Source of the DNA: an uncultured Oscillospiraceae bacterium
GTDB lineage: Bacteria > Bacillota > Clostridia > Oscillospirales > Oscillospiraceae
NCBI GenBank assembly: GCA_910584045.1
Contig: CAJTYO010000064.1
Coordinates: forward strand, 1-14,487
Length of the DNA: 14,487 nucleotides
Reading direction: 5' to 3'
Part shown: piece by piece, positions 13,832-14,487 of the stretch
Numbering within the stretch: the first letter of the stretch is position 1
Layout of the letters: each line of letters begins with the position of its first letter
The notes under the pieces: generated by a model
What the model was told of the DNA's origin: nothing
The model's database searches: none
What the model saw: the letters and a program-made list of their open reading frames with translations, nothing else
Program-made: the position numbers and the translations under genes

Positions 13832-14437
13832 ATGCCTGAAAAAAAGTATATCCGCTTTATCAACAGCGACTATCAAACACTGTTCCATATCCCGGATGGA
13901 GGGCGCATCCGAATCACCTACCCCGACCGGGAACCGGCTGAACGGGTGTGCCGCTTTATTGACGAATACCATACAGATATTGGAGGTTATCACTACCATA
14001 TCTGTGAATTTGCCGAGCGTATGGAGCAGATCGGCGCGAAGTATGTGCCGCTGGATTATGTCAGGAACTCCGGCGGCGGGGGCTGGAGTTCCAGCACCTA
14101 CGCCATTACGGTGGAGAAGTCGGAGCATGGCAAAGTGACCTCCAACCGCACCAATGCCAGCAATGGCAGCACCGTCACGTTGACGGTCACGCCGGACAGC
14201 GGCTATGTGCTGGATACCCTCACCGTCACCGACAGCCGGGGGAATACGATCAAGCTGACCTCCCAGAGCGGCGGGAAGTATACCTTCACCATGCCCGGCA
14301 GGGCCGTGACCGTGAAAGCCACGTTCGTCCCCCTGCCGGACGATACGCAAAAGCCCTGTGACGGCGGCGCGGGTTGTCCCTCTTATGGGTTCACCGACCT
14401 GGGGGGTGTAGGCACATGGTATCATGAGGCGGTAAAG
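13832..14437 (+). CDS. Chimeric protein: ICE-type small protein fused to S-layer repeat and start of an SLH domain (interrupted)
   Basis: AGGAGA precedes ATG 13832 by 8 bases. Residues 1-75 (KYIRFINSDYQTLFHIPDGG; FIDEYHTDI; YHYHICEFAERME) resemble small cytoplasmic proteins of unknown function carried by Firmicute ICEs, usually about 100 residues. From about residue 78 the sequence changes to a Gly/Ser linker (GGGGWSSS), a bacterial repeat domain of cell-surface proteins (about 90-166, VTLTVTPDSGYVLDTLTVTD and KYTFTMPGRAVTVKATF), a CDGGAGCPS linker and the first part of an S-layer homology domain (FTDLGGVGTWYHEAV, 187-201). No signal peptide precedes the surface-type part, so it could not be exported normally. 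At residue 202 a putative insertion sequence begins, and the frame runs on into it. It is either a real rearrangement or an assembly join. Confidence 0.6.
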
Positions 14438-14487
14438 TGTACCCCAAGTCAAGGACAGAATGAAAGTATGCCGCGACAGAGTAAAAG
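14438..14487 (+). mobile_element. Left end of an IS3-family-like insertion sequence (cut by window)
   Basis: SLH-type coding stops making sense at 14438, where TGTACCCCAAGTCAAGGACA begins. It starts with TG, as IS3-family terminal inverted repeats do, and includes the GGACA seen in the IS3 group. Ten bases later a short reading frame starts at 14468. Only 50 bases are visible, so the right repeat, the transposase and the target duplication cannot be checked. Confidence 0.5.
14468..14487 (+). CDS. Start of a putative IS3-family OrfA transposase (6 codons visible)
   Basis: ATG 14468 reads MPRQSK before the window ends. IS3-family OrfA proteins commonly begin M-x-R-x-S-K-R-Y about 30-60 bases inside the left repeat, which fits the position here (30 bases in). 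A weak GAATGAAAG stands upstream. By chance it is in the same frame as the interrupted SLH-type gene, so the host frame reads straight into it. Confidence 0.35.

Noticed and set aside
12562..13863. 433-codon minus-strand frame opposite the Cna-B fragment
   Set aside because: Gly/His/Val-rich shadow. It also conflicts with the integrase remnant, which is in another minus-strand frame.

Overview
The window looks like chromosomal DNA from a high-GC, endospore-forming gut Firmicute of the Oscillospiraceae type (Flavonifractor/Lawsonibacter-like). This is inferred from a spoVAC gene, YhaM-type and GreA/LysS proteins of Firmicute character, consensus sigma-A promoters, strong GGAGG ribosome binding sites, and S-layer/Cna-B surface-protein fragments typical of that group. 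No rRNA, tRNA or CRISPR was seen. The species cannot be fixed from the sequence alone.

Region 1 (1-3595) is a carbohydrate-uptake locus. A lipoprotein solute-binding protein and a MalF/UgpA-type permease (cut by the left edge) are transcribed leftward, with a strong hairpin between them. An AraC-family regulator is transcribed rightward from the same AT-rich divergent region. The regulator probably controls the transporter. No ATPase gene is visible. The regulator ends at a perfect hairpin shared with the next, convergent, gene.

Region 2 (3606-5897) is leftward: spoVAC (spore DPA-channel component, alone here), then a two-gene unit of a YhaM-type 3'-5' exoribonuclease and exodeoxyribonuclease III with a promoter of its own.

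Region 3 (6068-9929) is rightward: a heterodimeric ABC exporter of two half-transporters with complementary asymmetric ATP sites, followed by a 58-residue unknown protein.

Region 4 (10233-12347) is rightward: greA and lysS behind a perfect consensus sigma-A promoter.

Region 5 (12348-14487) is a scarred accessory region directly after lysS. It holds short GCCCA repeats (possible integrase or att sequences) and a 36-codon integrase C-terminus beginning three residues before its catalytic tyrosine. That integrase end is joined head-on to a 5'-truncated Cna-B adhesin ending in LPKTGY-stop. Next is an ICE-type small protein fused in frame to an S-layer repeat and the start of an SLH domain. That SLH domain is cut by what looks like the left end of an IS3-family element at the window edge. 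The region reads as a collapsed integrative element with three junctions. Whether these are real rearrangements or assembly joins cannot be decided from the sequence alone.
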